From Parvularcula maris (GTDB lineage: Bacteria; Pseudomonadota; Alphaproteobacteria; Caulobacterales; Parvularculaceae), in NCBI RefSeq assembly GCF_024505085.1, contig NZ_JANIBC010000001.1, forward strand, positions 124,001 to 188,000: DNA of 64,000 bases, written 5' to 3'. The notes below the pieces were generated by a model. It was not told the origin of the DNA, did not search any database, and was given only the letters and a program-made list of their open reading frames with translations. Position 1 is the stretch's first letter; each line of letters starts with the position of its first letter. The position numbers were made by a program, and so were the translations under genes. Shown here one piece after another: positions 35,776 through 45,964 of the stretch.

Positions 35776-36142
35776 CTACCGCGGTGCGTTCCGGCCGATG
35801 AAGAGCTGCCACAGAAGCGCCGCCAGCGGCAAGGCGGCGAGGCTGGCCACGACGTCCAAGGGGTCGACCGTCCGTTCCGGGATCAGTACCTGAAGCGCCT
35901 CATAGCCCACCGCGCCGAGGCCCACCCACATGGCGTTGGCGAGGGGCTGCTTGGACCTGAAGCCCAGGAAGAAACAGCAGAAGCCGAAGGCGTAGAAGAA
36001 GCTCGGGCTCCAGGCGTCGAAGGCGAAGAGGGTGAACGGACTATCCGGCTCAGCAGGCCGGACGATCTCCTGAACCCCCGCCGCTGCGAGCCAGGACAGC
36101 CGCCACGAGGAAACCGGGGCGTATCCACCGCAAGACCTTCAC
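35776..36142 (-). pseudogene. VanZ-like membrane protein gene with apparent frameshift
   Basis: No uninterrupted frame covers this gene. A GTG at 36142 overlaps the GNAT stop (GTGA) and opens 'MKVLRWIRPGFLVAAVLA', a first membrane helix. The frame then runs to a stop, but the +1 frame continues as 'AAAGVQEIVRPAEPDSPFTL', 'FYAFGFCCFFLGF', 'MWVGLGAVGYEALQVLIPER' and a last helix 'VVASLAALPLAALLWQLFIG', ending at TAG 35776-35778. That downstream part has three more helices in a VanZ-like pattern. The shift lies near 36075-36100, close to a GGGGG run. It may be a true mutation, a sequencing error or, less likely, programmed shifting. Confidence 0.6.
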
Positions 36143-36714
36143 CGCGCTGCCAAGGCGGAGCGCGCCGTGGCCCAGATGTCGATATGGCCGATCGGAGGAA
36201 GATTGAATGTCTCGGTCGTCTTCTCACTGCCGAGCTTCTTCGCCACACGCTGGGACGCCGCGTTGGTAGGCGCAATAGTGTGAACGACCTGGCGAAGCCC
36301 AGGATACCGTTCAAATGTCCAACGGCAGGCTGCGAGGGCTGCCTCTACCGCATAACCCCTTCGCCCTCGGCGAGGGTGGATGGTCCAGCCGATCTCGAGC
36401 CCTGGCCACCCGTAGGGCTGCCAAGGACCGACGCGACCTATGAGAAGCCCGGTGCTTTTCTCGACCACCGCCATGAAGCTGTGACCGACGAGGTCCCAAT
36501 GGCCTTCAATCATGGCGATATGCCTCGCCGAGTCGGCCAATGTAGCGGGGCCGGGGATCAGCGTCCGCTCCACGGCGGGCTGGTTCATCATCTCGTGGTA
36601 GGCGGGGGTGTCGGAAAGCCGGAACCGCCGCAGGATCAAGCGCTCCGTACGCGATACTTCCGCACCGGGGGCGGGACGATACTGCCGAGAGACCGGTTTG
36701 TCTGCGCTGTTCAT
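36139..36714 (-). CDS. GNAT family N-acetyltransferase (RimJ/RimL-like)
   Basis: 191 residues. 'TERLILRRFRLSDTPAYHEM' (about 23-42) is the RimJ/RimL-type opening; the acetyl-CoA loop is in 'IHPRRGRRGYAVEAALAAC' (about 116-134), followed by 'TIAPTNAASQRVAKKLG' (about 149-165), the standard motif B region. It transfers an acetyl group to an amine of an unknown substrate, possibly an N-terminal or antibiotic amine. Its stop is shared with the GTG start of the VanZ-like gene. Confidence 0.9.
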   Translation of the reverse strand: MNSADKPVSRQYRPAPGAEVSRTERLILRRFRLSDTPAYHEMMNQPAVERTLIPGPATLADSARHIAMIEGHWDLVGHSFMAVVEKSTGLLIGRVGPWQPYGWPGLEIGWTIHPRRGRRGYAVEAALAACRWTFERYPGLRQVVHTIAPTNAASQRVAKKLGSEKTTETFNLPPIGHIDIWATARSALAAR

Positions 36715-36756
36715 AGTACTGGCTTACACCAGTTCAAGCCGATGCGCACTGCTCCC

Positions 36757-36949
36757 CCTCAGCCTACCGGCAGCTCCCCCTCGGGGAGGGGGAGCGAGAT
36801 AGAGGGTAGGCGCTGGTTTGGTTTTCCTCCCCCGCCACTGCCGTGGCCTTCTTCGCTTAGATTTGGTCCCCCGGACCAAATCTTCCACCTAGGGTGAACC
36901 AGCTACGAAGTGGGGGAGGTGCCCGAAGGGCGGAGGGGGCAGCGGCAAC
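36757..36949. repeat. Family C repeat, copy C2, with covarying hairpin
   Basis: Opens CTCAGCCTACCGGCAGCTCCC and ends GGGCGGAGGGGGCAGCGG, mirroring C1. The middle holds the perfect 11-base-arm hairpin AGATTTGGTCC-CCC-GGACCAAATCT (36859-36883). Its core equals that of 16728-16752 while its outer arms differ and still pair. It lies at the 3' end of mdh. Confidence 0.78.
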
Positions 36950-36968
36950 GCCCCATAAGACAAACCCC

Positions 36969-38179
<1,211 letters not shown>

Positions 38180-38182
38180 GGA

Positions 38183-39481
38183 TTAGAGCCGCTCGCCCCG
38201 CCAGGCCACGCCTTGCCAGTCCATGAGCAACACGATCTCGCCGCTCTCCTGCCGCACAAACGTGAAACTCTCCGGGGAGGCCGGGTCGGCGAAGAACACC
38301 GTCTCGCTCTCCGCCTGAAGCTCACCGGCGAGCTGGCCGTTCTGGTAGACCGCCAGCCCATCCTCGGTCGCCTCGACCCGCAGCTTCAGACCGCCCGCCT
38401 CGGCGAAGAGGTAGGTGCCCTCGTACTGCTTTCGCAGCTCGAACGGCACGGACACCGCCGTTCGCGAGACCGTCTCGATCAGCTCGTAGGGTTCACCGTC
38501 CACCAGCGCCCGGAGGTCCTTCGTCATCCGCCCGAAGGCGACCTCGTCGTAGTTGGCGAGGAACACCACCCCGTTCAGGGTCTTGCGGTCGACCTCGCCC
38601 CAGGCCCGCTTGCCGGTCGAGCCGCCAGCATGGGCGATCATGCCCTCATCATTGGCGAGCTCCCCGGCGAAAGGGCCGCTGGCGGCGAAGAGGAGGAAGC
38701 GGTGGATGTCCTCGGCGGTCGCGAACAGGATCGCCGTTTTGAAGTCGCCATCGTCTTCCGTGTAGGGCACCTCCATGATCTCGCCGTCCTCGAGCTCGTG
38801 ACCCGAGGCGAAGGCCGTGAGGTTGTCTCTGCCCGAGTAGAAGCGGGCACCCGCCCCCGCCATCCCGGCGGGCTCGAAGATCGCCTTCTCGACATGCCGG
38901 ACGAAGCTCTCCCCCGTCACCTCGCCAATGATGAGGTAGAGAAGCTGGTAGCCCACATTGGAGTAGCGGCTGTCCGTGCCGGGCTCGAACTCCAACGCCT
39001 CGCCGCGGATCGCCCAGAGGATGTCCGCCGGGCTCATCTCGGTGGAGGGCTTGGACAGGTAGGAGAACTCGCGCGGGAAGCCGGAGGTGTTGTCCATCAG
39101 GTGCTGGATAGTGATCCGGTCGCCCTGGGGAACGCCGCTCACATAGCGGCTGACGGGAGCATTCCGGTCGATCTTTCCCTCCGACTCGAGCTGCAGGACG
39201 GCGAGCTTGGCCACCAGCTTGGAGAAGGAGCGCATGTCGAACTGGCTCGCCATGGTCACCGGCATGGAGGCGGGGACCTCGCCGGGGACGGTGTAGGCGC
39301 CCTCATGGAACACCTCGCCGCCGCGCGACAGCATGACCGTGCCGTTGAAGGCGCCGTGCTCAGCCGCAGCGCTGAGATAAGCGTCGGCCTCGGTATCGAA
39401 GGGGGCGGGCTTGCTATCCGGTGCGGCGGCGCAGGCGGCGAGGGTTGCAGCGAAGGCGAGGCCGAGAACGGCAGGTCTCAT
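38183..39481 (-). CDS. Serine hydrolase of the beta-lactamase/transpeptidase fold, lipoprotein
   Basis: 432 residues. MRPAVLGLAFAATLAACA is a lipoprotein signal. The class C beta-lactamase-like core shows the nucleophile in 'RSFSKLVAKLAVL' (SxxK, about 84-87), the YxN motif in 'DSRYSNVGYQLLY' (about 171-173) and 'IAHAGGSTGK' (HxG, about 282-287). A C-terminal lipocalin-like region of about 100 residues ('YEGTYLFAEAGGLKLRVEAT') is often attached to such esterases and D-aminopeptidases. The substrate is unknown: peptide, ester or lactam. Confidence 0.9.
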   Translation of the reverse strand: MRPAVLGLAFAATLAACAAAPDSKPAPFDTEADAYLSAAAEHGAFNGTVMLSRGGEVFHEGAYTVPGEVPASMPVTMASQFDMRSFSKLVAKLAVLQLESEGKIDRNAPVSRYVSGVPQGDRITIQHLMDNTSGFPREFSYLSKPSTEMSPADILWAIRGEALEFEPGTDSRYSNVGYQLLYLIIGEVTGESFVRHVEKAIFEPAGMAGAGARFYSGRDNLTAFASGHELEDGEIMEVPYTEDDGDFKTAILFATAEDIHRFLLFAASGPFAGELANDEGMIAHAGGSTGKRAWGEVDRKTLNGVVFLANYDEVAFGRMTKDLRALVDGEPYELIETVSRTAVSVPFELRKQYEGTYLFAEAGGLKLRVEATEDGLAVYQNGQLAGELQAESETVFFADPASPESFTFVRQESGEIVLLMDWQGVAWRGERL

Positions 39482-39663
39482 CTGAACTCCGTGTCATTTT
39501 TTGTTATGACCGACACTTTGGACGCCGCGCCGCTCTTTTGAAGGGGCGTTGAGCGCAAATCCGCTCAAACGAAGCGGTTTTCCCACGCGCTTGCGAATTG
39601 CGCTTCGGAACGAAGCCTGCGGCCGCCCCGTTCCTACGCCAGCTAACCCCATAGGAGGCAAAC

Positions 39664-39825
39664 ATGGCCGATCTACTTCGTATCATCCTCTCGATCCTCA
39701 TCCCGCCGCTCGGCGTCGCGCTGCAAGTCGGCTTGGGCGCGCAGTTCTGGATCAATGTCGTCCTGACGCTGCTCGGCTACATCCCCGGCGTCATCCACGC
39801 GATCTACATCATCCTGACCCGCTAG
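39664..39825 (+). CDS. YqaE/Pmp3 family small membrane protein
   Basis: 53 residues from ATG 39664 with AGGAGGCAAAC upstream. The sequence is two membrane helices: 'LLRIILSILIPPLGVALQVG' and 'FWINVVLTLLGYIPGVIHAI', ending YIILTR. The PPLGV and GYIPGVIHA motifs are the Pmp3/YqaE signature. These proteolipids affect membrane potential and salt or cold tolerance in yeast and plants; the bacterial role is less clear. A GTG-started DUF4112 gene follows four bases later. Confidence 0.93.
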   Translation: MADLLRIILSILIPPLGVALQVGLGAQFWINVVLTLLGYIPGVIHAIYIILTR

Positions 39826-39829
39826 TCCG

Positions 39830-40264
39830 GTGCTCAAGGGCAAGGTGAAGACCGGCCCCGACAGGGGCCGCCGAGGCCGGAACCCTGCCGAACCCGAGGT
39901 GCTGCCGCCCGAAGTGGCACGCCTCGACCGGCTGGCCGACCTCATGGACAGCCGGTTCAGCTTTCTCGGCATCCGTTTCGGTCTCGACAGCATTCTCGGC
40001 CTGATCCCAGGGGTGGGTGACGCCGCCGCCTTAGGGATGTCGGGCTACCTCATCGCCGAAGCTGCCCGCGCTGGGGCCAGCAAGGGCACGCTCGTCAAGA
40101 TGGCAATGAACAGCGGCGTCGATGCTGTGATCGGCTCCGTGCCCCTTATCGGCGACGCCTTCGACGTGGTCTTCAAGGCCAACCGCCGCAACGTCGCCCT
40201 CGTCCGCCGCGAGATGCTCCGCCGCCACGAAGAGCGGCTGGACGGCGAAGTCAGCATTGGTTGA
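39830..40264 (+). CDS. DUF4112 domain-containing membrane protein
   Basis: 144 residues, GTG start four bases after the Pmp3 stop, so coupled translation is likely. After a basic leader come 'ARLDRLADLMDSRFSFLGIR' (about 30-49), 'FGLDSILGLIPGVGDAAALG' and 'SVPLIGDAFDVVFKANRRN' (about 104-122), the DUF4112 hallmarks: two membrane hairpins with G-D motifs. Function unknown. The pairing with Pmp3 suggests a shared envelope role; that is inference. Confidence 0.9.
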   Translation: MLKGKVKTGPDRGRRGRNPAEPEVLPPEVARLDRLADLMDSRFSFLGIRFGLDSILGLIPGVGDAAALGMSGYLIAEAARAGASKGTLVKMAMNSGVDAVIGSVPLIGDAFDVVFKANRRNVALVRREMLRRHEERLDGEVSIG

Positions 40265-40270
40265 TCAAGC

Positions 40271-40347
40271 CGTAGGGCGGCTCGCGGAGCGTGCCGCCTT
40301 TGCCAGCTCCAACCGTTCAGGCGGCACGCTGCGCAAGCCGCCCTACG
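40271..40347. repeat. Family A hairpin repeat, copy A5
   Basis: CGTAGGGCGGCTCGCGGAGC and its near-exact reverse complement (GCTGCGCAAGCCGCCCTACG) enclose about 40 bases. It fills the junction of the convergent DUF4112 and AGCS genes, ending two bases before the AGCS stop codon. Confidence 0.87.
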
Positions 40348-40349
40348 CT

Positions 40350-41876
40350 CTACCCCTTACCAAGCGGCGTCGCCTCCTCCGAAGCCTCCTGCGCCGCAGC
40401 CATGGCTTCAGCCTTGGTGCCGTTCTTTTTGGCTTCGAAATAGTCCTTGGTCATTTTGAAGATCACCGGGCTGAGCACGATCAGCGCGATCAGGTTCGGC
40501 GCCGCCATGAGGCCCGTCAGCGTGTCGGCGATGAGCCAGAACAGGTTGACGATGTTCGCCACGCTGCCCTCGAAGGCGATCGAGAGCGCGCCCAGAAACA
40601 CCACCACGATCCAGGAGATGCGGAAGGGCAGCACCGATTTCTCCGAGAAGAGATAGGCGCAGCAGCGCTCGCCGTAGTAGCTCCAGCCGAGAATGGTGGT
40701 GAAGCCGAAGACCACGAGGCCCAAGGTCACGATATGGCGCCCGATGCCCGTCAGGGTGGCGTCGAAGGCGGCGATGGTCAGCGGCGCGCCGGTGTCGCAT
40801 CCCGCCGGCTGGCCGTCTGCCTGGAAGACCTCTAGGGTCAGGGTAGAGGGCAGGCACCCGTCTCCCACCACGCCCGAGGTGAGGATGATGAGCGCCGTGA
40901 TGGTGCAGACGATCAGCGTGTCGATCACCGTGCCCAGCATGGCGATGATGCCCTGGTTCACCGGGTCCGAGTTCTTCGCCGCCGCGTGGGCGATGGGGGC
41001 CGAGCCCTGGCCCGCCTCGTTGGAGAAGATGCCGCGCGCCACGCCCTTCTGCATGGCCAGCATCAGAAGCCCGATGGAGATGCCTGTGCCCGCCGCGTCG
41101 ATGCCGAAGGCGCGGGAGAAGATGCGCGCGAAGGCCGTCGGCACCTGGTCGGCATTGAGCAGCACCACGATGAGCCCCGCGCCTAAGTAAGCGATGGCCA
41201 TGATCGGCACGAGCTTCGAGGCCACGCCCGCGATCCGCTTCACCCCGCCGAGGATCACCGCCGCAGCGCCCGCTGCTAGAAGGATCGCCATGATGACCGG
41301 CATCGCGCCGTAGATCGCGCCCTCCTCGCCGCCGCCGTAAGTGGCCCGCACGGCGTCGGAGATCGACTGCGATTGGATCAGCGCGCCCGTGCCCCAGGAG
41401 GCCAGAACGCCGAAGACGGCAAAGGTACCGCCTAGCCATACCCAGCCCGAGCCCATACCGTTCTTGATGTAGTACATCGGCCCGCCGACATAGTTGCCGT
41501 TGGCGTCCTTCTCCCGGTAGCGCAGAGCCAGCACGCCTTCGGAGAACTTGGTGGCCATACCGACGATGGCCGTGACCCACATCCAGAAGACCGCACCCGG
41601 CCCGCCAATGGCGATGGCGGCGGCGACCCCTGCGATATTACCGGTGCCAATGGTCGAGGAGAGCGCCGTCATCAGCGCGGCGAAGGGGCTGACATCCCCC
41701 GCGCTCGCCCCCTCGCGCTTACGGAACAGCTCGGAGAAGGCGTAGCCGAGCTTCCTCACCGGCATGAACCGGAGCCCCACCGTCAGGAAGATCCCCGTCA
41801 GAAGAAGGAGGGGAAGAAGGAAAAACTGGCTCCAGACAAAGCCGTTCGCGGCTCTGATCAGACCTTCAAAGTCCAT
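40350..41876 (-). CDS. Alanine/glycine:cation symporter family protein
   Basis: 508-residue inner-membrane transporter with about eleven helices. AGCS signatures are 'LSSTIGTGNIAGVAAAIAIG' (about 70-89), 'GPGAVFWMWVTAIVGMATKF', 'NYVGGPMYYIKNGMG', 'GIFSNEAGQGSAPIAHAAAK' (about 287-306) and 'ILGWSYYGERCCAYLF'. It imports alanine, glycine or related amino acids with Na+ (or H+). It is divergent from the DUF305-LVIVD gene. An amino-acid importer fits the many exported peptidases in the window. Confidence 0.94.
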   Translation of the reverse strand: MDFEGLIRAANGFVWSQFFLLPLLLLTGIFLTVGLRFMPVRKLGYAFSELFRKREGASAGDVSPFAALMTALSSTIGTGNIAGVAAAIAIGGPGAVFWMWVTAIVGMATKFSEGVLALRYREKDANGNYVGGPMYYIKNGMGSGWVWLGGTFAVFGVLASWGTGALIQSQSISDAVRATYGGGEEGAIYGAMPVIMAILLAAGAAAVILGGVKRIAGVASKLVPIMAIAYLGAGLIVVLLNADQVPTAFARIFSRAFGIDAAGTGISIGLLMLAMQKGVARGIFSNEAGQGSAPIAHAAAKNSDPVNQGIIAMLGTVIDTLIVCTITALIILTSGVVGDGCLPSTLTLEVFQADGQPAGCDTGAPLTIAAFDATLTGIGRHIVTLGLVVFGFTTILGWSYYGERCCAYLFSEKSVLPFRISWIVVVFLGALSIAFEGSVANIVNLFWLIADTLTGLMAAPNLIALIVLSPVIFKMTKDYFEAKKNGTKAEAMAAAQEASEEATPLGKG

Positions 41877-42065
41877 AGGGGAATACTCCGGGGGGTACGT
41901 CTCTGCCTCAAGGGCCGGACGCTAGGGATGGCCGGGGCATCTGTCCACTAACGCGTGCTGCGACGCACGGTAGTGCCCTTGGGCGACCCGGCCGCTGCCG
42001 CTGCCGTTTGAACTGAAGGGCTCCGAGCGGTAACCTCCGGTCAAACCTTGCTTGAGGAGCAGCCC

Positions 42066-44594
42066 TTGTCCGTCATCATTCATCTTCGCCTTGCCTCCGT
42101 GAGCCTTCTGGCCCTCACCGCCGCCGCCCATGCCCAGGACGCCCCCATCGTCCAGCCGGGCGCTCCTGGCGAGGACGCGCGCGAGCTCTCCGCGGACGAG
42201 GCGGTGAAGGTCGCCTCCTCCAGCTACACCGAGGCGGATGTCCGCTTCATGCAGGACATGATCCCGCATCACGGCCAGGCTCTGGAGATGGCTGTCCTCG
42301 CGCCCGACCGGACCAATAACGAGGAGGTCCTCGACATCGCCGAGCGTATCCGCACCGGCCAGGAGGGTGAGATCACCTTCATGCAGGGGTGGCTTCGCGA
42401 GCGCGGCGAGGATGCCCCCGGCGCAATGAGCGCCCATGACGGCCACATGGAGGGCATGGACCACTCCGCCCACGGCATGGACGGCGATCAGCCCGGCCAT
42501 ATGACCGAGATGGCCATGTCGCACGCAGCCATGGGCATGGCGACGCCGGAGCAGATGAAGGAGCTCGAAGCCTCCGAAGGGACCGACTTCGACCGGCTGT
42601 TCCTCACCCTGATGATCCCCCACCACCAGGGCGCGATCCGTATGGTCGACCAGCTTCTCAGCCAAGCGGGCTCGGCCTACGACCCGCGCCTCTACGAGTA
42701 CGTCTCGGACATCAAGGCTGACCAGTCCGCCGAAATCCGTCAGATGAACGCCATGCTCTCGGGCCTCTCCGAGGACGACCGCGTGGGTCTCGAACCCGGC
42801 TTCCGCGATGCGGGCGAGGCGTCCATGAACATGAAGCTCGTGGCGAACCTGCCCAAGCCGCGCGGCTTCTTCGACCCCGAGAACCCCTCGGGCCTGCCGC
42901 CGAAGATCGAGCCCGAAACCGAAGAGACGCCTGCTGACGAAGAGGCGGAGGAAGCCGAAGAGGACGAGGACGGCGAGCCCGTCCGCACCGCTGAGGACAA
43001 CGAAGATAGCAAGACCCAGTGGGGCGAGCGCTGGCCGCTTCTCTCCTTCTGGAACACCGACATGGCCTTCTCCGGCGACATGCTGGTGGCCGGTAACTAT
43101 CACGGCTTCAACATCTACAAGCTCGACGAGGAGGGCATGCCGAGCCTTCAGTCCTCCGTGGTCTGCCCAGGCGGCCAGGGCGACGTTTCCGTGGTCGGCG
43201 AGCTTCTCATCATGTCCGTCGAGCAGACCCGAGGGCGCAAGGATTGCGGCCTCCAGGGCATCCAGGAGGATGTCAGCGAGGATCGCTTCCGCGGCCTTCG
43301 CATCTTCGACATCTCCGACCCGAAAGCACCGAAGCAGGTGGGTCAGGTCCAGACCTGCCGCGGCTCCCACACCCACTCCGTGGTCTCGGCGGACCGTAGG
43401 CGGATCGTCGTCTACAACTCCGGCACCTCCTCCGTGCGTGACGGCGAGGAGCTGGAGGGCTGCACGGCGGGCATGCCCGGCAACCAGGATACGGCGCTCT
43501 TCTCGATCGACGTGATCGAGATCCCCGTGCGCAGGCCGTCCCGTGCACGGATCACCTCCTCTCCCCGCGTCTTCGCAGGCGAGGACGGCAGGGTCGCGGG
43601 CCTATGGGAGGGCGGTGACCACGGCGAGGGCACCCAGCGCACCTCGGTCACCAACCAGTGCCACGACATCACCGTCTTCCCCGAGCTTCAGCTCGCGGCG
43701 GGCGCGTGCTCGGGCAACGGCATCATCCTCGATATCTCCGACCCGCTGAACCCCAAAAGGATCGATGACGTCACCGATCCGGGCTTTGCCTACTGGCACT
43801 CGGCCACCTTCAACAATGACGGTACGAAGGTTCTGTTCACAGACGAATGGGGCGGGGGCACCCAGCCGCGCTGCCGGGCGTCCGACCCCATGACCTGGGG
43901 CGCCGATGCCATCTACGAGATCAAGGACGGCAAGCTCGAATTCCAGTCCTACTACAAGATCGACGCCCCGCAGTCGGATCAGGAGAACTGCGTCGCCCAT
44001 AACGGCTCGATTATCCCCGTGCCCGGACGCGACCTCTTCGCCCAGGCCTGGTACCAGGGCGGGCTCTCCATCGTCGACTTCACGGATGCTGCGAAGCCGC
44101 AGGAGATCGGCTATTTCGACCGTGGTCCCATCCACGACGAGCGCATGGTGATCGGCGGCTACTGGTCGACCTACTACTATGACGGTAAGATCTACGGTAC
44201 CGAGATTATCCGTGGTCTCGATGTTTTGGAGCTGACCCCCAGCGAGCACCTGTCGGAGAACGAGATCGCCGCCGCCAAGCTCGCCGTCGAGCGCGACGCC
44301 TTCAACCCGCAGGACCAGCACCCGGTCGAGTGGCCCGCCCACCCGGTCGTGGCCCACGCCTATCTCGACCAGCTCGAACGCTCCGGCGACATGGACGAGG
44401 AGGCCTCCGCCCCCTTACGCGCCGCGCTCGACCAGTCCGCCTCCGTCATGTCTCAGGACAAGAGCGACGGCGACCTGGCGTCGGAACTGGCCGAACTCGC
44501 CGAGGGCATCGAGGCGAAAGGCGAGGGCATGACCGCCAAGCGCATGGCCGCGCTGAAAGAGACCATGGAGGGCATCGCGGCGGAGCTGCGGTAA
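42066..44594 (+). CDS. Secreted DUF305 x2 - LVIVD beta-propeller fusion protein
   Basis: 842 residues from TTG 42066; GAGGAG at 42054-42059 lies six bases before it and the start gives the signal peptide 'SVIIHLRLASVSLLALTAAA' then HAQ. Two DUF305 helical units carry 'FMQDMIPHHGQALEMAV' (about 61-77) and 'FLTLMIPHHQGAIRMV' (about 179-194), linked by a Met/His-rich stretch (HDGHMEGMDHSAHGMDGD..), a likely copper site. An Asp/Glu linker (about 265-300) leads to a beta-propeller of LVIVD-type repeats ('GLRIFDISDPKAPKQVGQV', 'IILDISDPLNPKRID'). The last ~100 residues are helical. It is probably a periplasmic or surface protein handling metals; function is unproven. Confidence 0.88.
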   Translation: MSVIIHLRLASVSLLALTAAAHAQDAPIVQPGAPGEDARELSADEAVKVASSSYTEADVRFMQDMIPHHGQALEMAVLAPDRTNNEEVLDIAERIRTGQEGEITFMQGWLRERGEDAPGAMSAHDGHMEGMDHSAHGMDGDQPGHMTEMAMSHAAMGMATPEQMKELEASEGTDFDRLFLTLMIPHHQGAIRMVDQLLSQAGSAYDPRLYEYVSDIKADQSAEIRQMNAMLSGLSEDDRVGLEPGFRDAGEASMNMKLVANLPKPRGFFDPENPSGLPPKIEPETEETPADEEAEEAEEDEDGEPVRTAEDNEDSKTQWGERWPLLSFWNTDMAFSGDMLVAGNYHGFNIYKLDEEGMPSLQSSVVCPGGQGDVSVVGELLIMSVEQTRGRKDCGLQGIQEDVSEDRFRGLRIFDISDPKAPKQVGQVQTCRGSHTHSVVSADRRRIVVYNSGTSSVRDGEELEGCTAGMPGNQDTALFSIDVIEIPVRRPSRARITSSPRVFAGEDGRVAGLWEGGDHGEGTQRTSVTNQCHDITVFPELQLAAGACSGNGIILDISDPLNPKRIDDVTDPGFAYWHSATFNNDGTKVLFTDEWGGGTQPRCRASDPMTWGADAIYEIKDGKLEFQSYYKIDAPQSDQENCVAHNGSIIPVPGRDLFAQAWYQGGLSIVDFTDAAKPQEIGYFDRGPIHDERMVIGGYWSTYYYDGKIYGTEIIRGLDVLELTPSEHLSENEIAAAKLAVERDAFNPQDQHPVEWPAHPVVAHAYLDQLERSGDMDEEASAPLRAALDQSASVMSQDKSDGDLASELAELAEGIEAKGEGMTAKRMAALKETMEGIAAELR

Positions 44595-44603
44595 CCCACA
44601 ACC

Positions 44604-44716
44604 GTCATCCCGGAAAGCCGTCAGGCTTATCCGGGACCCATGGACCCACGCGTTGTGATGGACGCTACGTTTGGTCCATGGGTCCCGGCTCTCCGCTTCG
44701 CTGCGGCCGGGATGAC
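44604..44716. repeat. Family B repeat, copy B3
   Basis: GTCATCCCGGAAAGCCGTCA at the left and CTGCGGCCGGGATGAC at the right, with GGGACCCATGGACC and GGTCCATGGGTCCC facing each other in between. It lies nine bases after the stop of the DUF305-LVIVD gene and, with A6, fills its junction with convergent zapE. Confidence 0.85.
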
Positions 44717-44730
44717 GTCTGCTATATAAG

Positions 44731-44807
44731 GTAGGGCGGCTCGCGTAGCGTGCCGCCGTTCAGGGCTCGGACGGTTGCAGGCGGCACGCTATGCGCGCGC
44801 CCCTACG
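44731..44807. repeat. Family A hairpin repeat, copy A6
   Basis: GTAGGGCGGCTCGCGTAGCG and GGCGGCACGCTATGCGCGCG form the arms. The right end CCCTACG (44801-44807) contains the zapE stop codon (TAG on the minus strand, 44803-44805), so the element supplies the end of the zapE reading frame. Confidence 0.82.
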
Positions 44808-45936
44808 CATCCTCATCCGCCCGGTGCTCTTCCTTCAGATACCCCTCGCTGCGCATCTCATAGAGCCTAGACGCCGTGCGCTCGAACTCGAAGGCCAGTT
44901 TGCCGTCCGTATAAAGCTCATCGGGCTCGGCCGCCGCCGAGCAGACCAGCTTGCAGCGGTGGTCATAGAGCGCATCGATCAGCGTACGGAAACGAGAAGC
45001 GGCATCCGCATTCTCCGGCGTGAGCTTTGGGATGTTGTCGAGAAAGACCGCGCCGTAGCGCCGCGACAGCGCCAGATAGTCCGGCGCCCCCAACGGCCGC
45101 TCGCAGAGCTCAGCGAAACTCGCCCGCGCCGTATCTCCCGCGGCCTGCGGTATCGTCAGCTTCCGTCCGCCCACCGACAGATCATAGGGCTTCGGCTCCT
45201 TACCCATGAGCTGGCTGGCGAAGGTCTTGTCCATGCACGCCTCCGCCTCCGGCCCGAGCGGCGAGAAATAGACGCCCAGCCGTTTGAGCCCGGCCAGCCG
45301 GTAGTCCTCCGCCGCGACGATCTCATGCACGGTGAGGGTGCTCTCGATCAGCTTGATGAAAGGCTCGAACAGCTCACGGTTGATGCCGTTCTTGTAGAGC
45401 TCCGAGGGCGCACGGTTCGAAGTGACCACGAGATTGCCGCCGCGTTCGAAATAGGCCTCGAAGAGTCGCCCCAGAAGCATGGCGTCGGCGATGTCGGTCA
45501 CCTGCATCTCGTCGAGGCAGAGAAGCTCCGCCCCCTGAAAGACGTGCTTCGCCGCATGGGGGATGGGATCGTCGAGCTCCGCCCGCCTAGCCCTTGCCGG
45601 ATGGCGCCGCCGCTCACGGTCATCCATGCCGCGCCAGTCGCGGATGAAGCTGTGCATCTCCTCCATGAAGACATGATAGTGCCGCCGCCGCGTGGGCAGG
45701 TCGGGCGCCAGCCTGGCGAAGAGGTCCATCAGCAGCGTCTTACCCGCCCCCACCCCGCCGTAAAGATAGAGCCCTCCCGCCTCGCGCGGGTTCTGCCAGG
45801 GCAGGCGGCGGCCGTTCTCGGCGCGCAAGCCATCTTCCAGACGGCCCAGCGCTTCGGCCGCCTCGGCTTGGGCCGGGTCGGCGCGCAGCTCGCCCCTCTC
45901 CACCAGCTCTTCATATGTACTCAGCGTGTGCGACAT
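44803..45936 (-). CDS. zapE: Cell division protein ZapE (AFG1-like ATPase)
   Basis: 377 residues from ATG 45936; the longer frame to 46041 has no homologous leader and would run into the divergent gene. Walker A 'YGGVGAGKTLLMDLFAR' (about 58-74), Walker B 'LLCLDEMQVTDIADAMLL' (about 139-156), sensor 'NLVVTSNRAPSELYKNGI' and the Arg-finger region 'ELFEPFIKLIES'. In E. coli ZapE binds FtsZ and supports division under stress; AFG1 acts in quality control of respiratory proteins. Alphaproteobacteria commonly keep it next to mdh; here about 6.9 kb separates the two. Confidence 0.94.
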   Translation of the reverse strand: MSHTLSTYEELVERGELRADPAQAEAAEALGRLEDGLRAENGRRLPWQNPREAGGLYLYGGVGAGKTLLMDLFARLAPDLPTRRRHYHVFMEEMHSFIRDWRGMDDRERRRHPARARRAELDDPIPHAAKHVFQGAELLCLDEMQVTDIADAMLLGRLFEAYFERGGNLVVTSNRAPSELYKNGINRELFEPFIKLIESTLTVHEIVAAEDYRLAGLKRLGVYFSPLGPEAEACMDKTFASQLMGKEPKPYDLSVGGRKLTIPQAAGDTARASFAELCERPLGAPDYLALSRRYGAVFLDNIPKLTPENADAASRFRTLIDALYDHRCKLVCSAAAEPDELYTDGKLAFEFERTASRLYEMRSEGYLKEEHRADEDA

Positions 45937-45964
45937 GGTCCGCTTCGGGTTATGGGAAGCCAAG

